From Atopobiaceae bacterium (GTDB taxonomy: Bacteria > Actinomycetota > Coriobacteriia > Coriobacteriales > Atopobiaceae), in NCBI GenBank assembly GCA_017460265.1, contig JAFUBJ010000243.1, positions 1-6,640 of the forward strand: a stretch of 6,640 nucleotides of DNA. The letters are read 5' to 3'. The position numbers were made by a program, and so were the translations under genes. Positions 4,499 through 6,640 of this stretch are shown one piece after another (position 1 is the first letter of the stretch; every line of letters starts with the position of its first letter). The notes under the pieces were generated by a model. That model ran no database searches and had not been told where the DNA came from. It saw only the letters and a program-made list of their open reading frames with translations.

Positions 4499-5689
4499 AT
4501 GTCAGACACCGAAAGCGCCAGCTCGTCGCAGGCCAAACGCGACACGTATTCCCTGATCCTTGCCTTCGCACTGGGCGTGGCCCTTGCCGCGCTGTTCTTT
4601 GCGCTTTGGCTCAAGCCCCTCGGATCAGCGCAGCCCAACGGCACGCCGGCGCAAGGCCAGACCACCGCGACCGAGCAGAACGCCCCGCTCGACATCGCGG
4701 CAACCTTCCCCTCGTGGAACCCCAACAGCACCTCGCTCGCCGAGCTCGTGGCCTTTGTGGAGGACGTGACCGACCCCGCAAGCCCCAACTACCAAGAGCC
4801 GGCCGCGCGCATCGCCACCTTTGACATGGACGGCACCATCATCTGCGAGAAGGCACCCGTCTACCTCGACCACATGCTGCTCATCCATCGCGTGCTCGAC
4901 GACCCCACCCACACTGCCGACGAGGAAACCGTCTTGCTGATGAAGGAGGTTCGCGACCTGGCCATGCGTGGTGAGCGGAGCAAGGACCACGAGGCCGGCA
5001 AGGCTCGCGCCATCGCTCATGAGTTCGCTGGCATGACGCCCGACGAGTTCCGTGCCTACGTGCGCGACTTCCTTGACACCGTGCCCGTCGTGGGCTTTGA
5101 CGGCATGACCTACGGGCAGAGCCTCTACCAGCCCATGCTCGAGGTCATCAGCTACCTTCAGGCCAACGACTTTGACGTGTGGATGGTATCTGCCTGCGAG
5201 CGCGAGGTCGTGCGTGCGGCAGTGACTCCGCTGGGCATCACCCCCGACCACGTGATCTCGACTGATGTGGCCTACGCCACGACCAACCAGGGCGACGCGG
5301 TCGCCGACGACTACACCATGGAGCAAGACGAGCAGGTCATCCTTTCCGAGCCCCTTGACGAGGTGGAGTGCGGCAAGAACGGAAAGGTCCTGGCCATCGC
5401 CCGCGAGATCGGCAGCCGCCCGCTGCTGTCGTTTGGCAACAGCTCGGGCGACTACGCCATGCTCAACTACGCCGAGGCATCAGGTGGCATGGGCGTTCTC
5501 GTGGTTGCAGACGACCTTGAGCGCGAGTACGGCGACGCCGAAAAGTCCGCCGAGCAGTACGATCTGGTGACCAAGGAGTCCTGGACGGCCTTCTCCATGC
5601 GAGACGACTGGGCAACCATCTACGGCGAGGGCGTCACGAGAACCGAGCTCCCCGGCCTTGCCGAGGAGGAGTTGGCAGAGGCCGCATAA
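4499..5689 (+). CDS. Membrane-anchored HAD-family phosphatase, probably extracytoplasmic
   Basis: This 396-aa protein has a cytosolic N-terminus (SQAKRD, positive) and one hydrophobic segment at about 17-38 with no cleavage site that I can see. A Gly, Ala, Thr and Gln-rich linker follows to about residue 62. The catalytic part carries all four HAD motifs: DMDGT (109-113; nucleophile Asp109, acid Asp111), Ser231 in MVSACE, Lys293 or Lys296 in CGKNGKV, and GNSSGD (313-318) for Mg2+ binding. The stretch FPSWNP to TFDMDGT resembles the exported phosphatase branch that includes phosphorylcholine phosphatase, so an outer-surface phosphomonoesterase is the best guess. The actual substrate is unknown. 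The ATG at 4499 is chosen for AGGAAG just upstream (4490-4495). The frame stays open back to 4349, but that part lies in the dispersed repeat. The GNAT gene follows after 26 nt. Confidence 0.86.
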   Translation: MSDTESASSSQAKRDTYSLILAFALGVALAALFFALWLKPLGSAQPNGTPAQGQTTATEQNAPLDIAATFPSWNPNSTSLAELVAFVEDVTDPASPNYQEPAARIATFDMDGTIICEKAPVYLDHMLLIHRVLDDPTHTADEETVLLMKEVRDLAMRGERSKDHEAGKARAIAHEFAGMTPDEFRAYVRDFLDTVPVVGFDGMTYGQSLYQPMLEVISYLQANDFDVWMVSACEREVVRAAVTPLGITPDHVISTDVAYATTNQGDAVADDYTMEQDEQVILSEPLDEVECGKNGKVLAIAREIGSRPLLSFGNSSGDYAMLNYAEASGGMGVLVVADDLEREYGDAEKSAEQYDLVTKESWTAFSMRDDWATIYGEGVTRTELPGLAEEELAEAA

Positions 5690-5704
5690 CCACAAACCAG
5701 ATTT

Positions 5705-5710
5705 GGAGGA
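5705..5710 (+). promoter_or_regulatory. Ribosome-binding site of the GNAT gene
   Basis: GGAGGA lies 5 nt before the ATG at 5716, in the 26-nt gap after the HAD stop. This strong site fixes the start of the next gene and supports co-transcription. Confidence 0.75.
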
Positions 5711-5715
5711 GCACC

Positions 5716-6640
5716 ATGGAGGTCCGCAAGCTAACCGAGGCACGCGACTGGCTTGAGAGCGAGCGCATCCTGGCGACGGCATTTCTCCATCCCTGGGACG
5801 AGGAGGAAACTCGGAAGCAGATTCAGGCGCAGGCAGACGGCTCGCGCCCACGGCCCGAGGAGTCGTGGGGGCTCTTTGACGACGAGGGCACCATGGTCAC
5901 AAGCATCTCCACCATGCGGCACGAGCTCTCCTTTGGCGGGGAACGCATCTCCGCCGGCGAGGTGCACATGGTGGGGTCGCTCCCCGAGCACCGCGGCAGC
6001 GGAGGCGTCCGCACGCTGATGGACGCGATCCTGCGTGACTTCCGAGAGCGTGGCGACGCGCTTGCCGTGCTCATCCCCTTCTCCAGCGCGTTCTATCGCA
6101 AGTTTGGCTTTGAGGTGGCGAGCCGGATGATGCGTCAGCGCGTGGGAATCGATCAGCTCGCAGGCTTTGCGTGCGACCTGCATGTGACGCGCGTGTGGGA
6201 GGAGAAGGACCTTCTGCCTGTCCGCGCGCTCTGGGATGCGTTCGCCCGCACCCACGACCTGGCCGAGCTGAGTGACGACAGCGCGTGGGCTTGGCGGGGC
6301 AACGGGGACTTTGGCGAACCGGACTTCTTGCACCCCGAGCGCCAGCGCTATACCTACGTGCTGTGGAGCAAGAAGGACAAACCCTGCGCCTACCTGCGCT
6401 TCTCTTTCTTCCATGAGCCCGATCTGCCCTTTGTGGGAGAGCTGGCCGTCGACGAGCTGGTGTGGGACTCGCCCGAGGCGCTCCGCGCCGCGCTCGGCTT
6501 TCTCTATCGCATGCGCGCCAAGGTCTCTCACGTCAACTTCGAGCTTGCCGACCTGGACCTTGTCATGCTGGTGCCCGAGGCCGACAAGGTCGAGCGGCGC
6601 GTGGACAGCCATGTGATGGCGCGCATGCTCGACGTGGAGA
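5716..6640 (+). CDS. Eis-like GNAT N-acetyltransferase (3' end outside window)
   Basis: The frame is open from the ATG at 5716 to the right edge: 308 residues of a family usually near 400, so the C-terminus is missing. Residues 1-150 form an Acetyltransf_9-type GNAT domain. GEVHMVGSLPEHRGSGGVR (81-99) holds the acetyl-CoA pyrophosphate loop, and a stretch like AVLIPFSSAFYRKFGFE (117-133) ends it. Tyr127 is in the position of the general-acid tyrosine (Tyr126) of mycobacterial Eis. Residues from about 155 fit the second GNAT-like domain; the expected SCP2-like C-terminal domain and the terminal carboxylate lie beyond the window. Such enzymes acetylate amines, including aminoglycosides in some members, but resistance cannot be inferred from homology. 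It is likely cytoplasmic and co-transcribed with the HAD gene. Confidence 0.88.
   Translation, partial: MEVRKLTEARDWLESERILATAFLHPWDEEETRKQIQAQADGSRPRPEESWGLFDDEGTMVTSISTMRHELSFGGERISAGEVHMVGSLPEHRGSGGVRTLMDAILRDFRERGDALAVLIPFSSAFYRKFGFEVASRMMRQRVGIDQLAGFACDLHVTRVWEEKDLLPVRALWDAFARTHDLAELSDDSAWAWRGNGDFGEPDFLHPERQRYTYVLWSKKDKPCAYLRFSFFHEPDLPFVGELAVDELVWDSPEALRAALGFLYRMRAKVSHVNFELADLDLVMLVPEADKVERRVDSHVMARMLDVE

Noticed and set aside
4625..5326. 233-codon minus-strand open frame
   Set aside because: It is antisense to the HAD gene, whose four motifs establish the true frame. The composition is that of a shadow frame.
5731..6612. 293-codon minus-strand open frame
   Set aside because: It is antisense to the GNAT gene, which has a strong ribosome-binding site and clear motifs. 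It has no domain of its own.

Overview
The window is a GC-rich bacterial chromosome segment. Its gene families, codon use and the AT-richer islands around some intergenic repeats suggest a Coriobacteriia-type actinobacterium (Olsenella, Collinsella or a relative). That placement is inference from general character, not from a marker gene.

Layout: (1) Bases 1-53 hold the first 17 codons of an unidentified minus-strand gene. Its upstream region (54-352) is AT-rich and carries four copies of a TAGTTACCA-like site, two of them forming a 17-bp inverted repeat. (2) A minus-strand pair follows: an EstA/esterase-D-like alpha/beta-hydrolase (950-1750) and, 9 nt downstream, a class I SAM-dependent methyltransferase (353-940). 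They are probably co-transcribed. (3) Upstream of the esterase, 1807-1959 holds three 51-bp tandem repeats whose junctions form imperfect palindromes. (4) A minus-strand Tat-type lipoprotein with a cyclophilin-like domain lies at 1990-2523. (5) A minus-strand AAA/DUF4143 ATPase with a C-terminal PD-(D/E)XK-like motif occupies 2795-4192. It is visibly less GC-rich than its neighbours. It lies between two 83-bp direct repeats that differ at only 4 positions, and is preceded by three 33-bp AT-rich tandem repeats. (6) On the plus strand, a membrane-anchored HAD phosphatase (4499-5689) is followed after 26 nt by an Eis-like GNAT acetyltransferase that runs off the window (5716-6640). These two are probably an operon.

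There is no single pathway here. The most unusual object is the ATPase module: a repeat-bounded, compositionally distinct gene with its own tandem-repeat upstream region. It looks like an acquired or excisable cassette. The other genes are ordinary accessory or housekeeping enzymes with unknown physiological substrates. No rRNA, tRNA, CRISPR array, transposase or convincing intrinsic terminator was seen.
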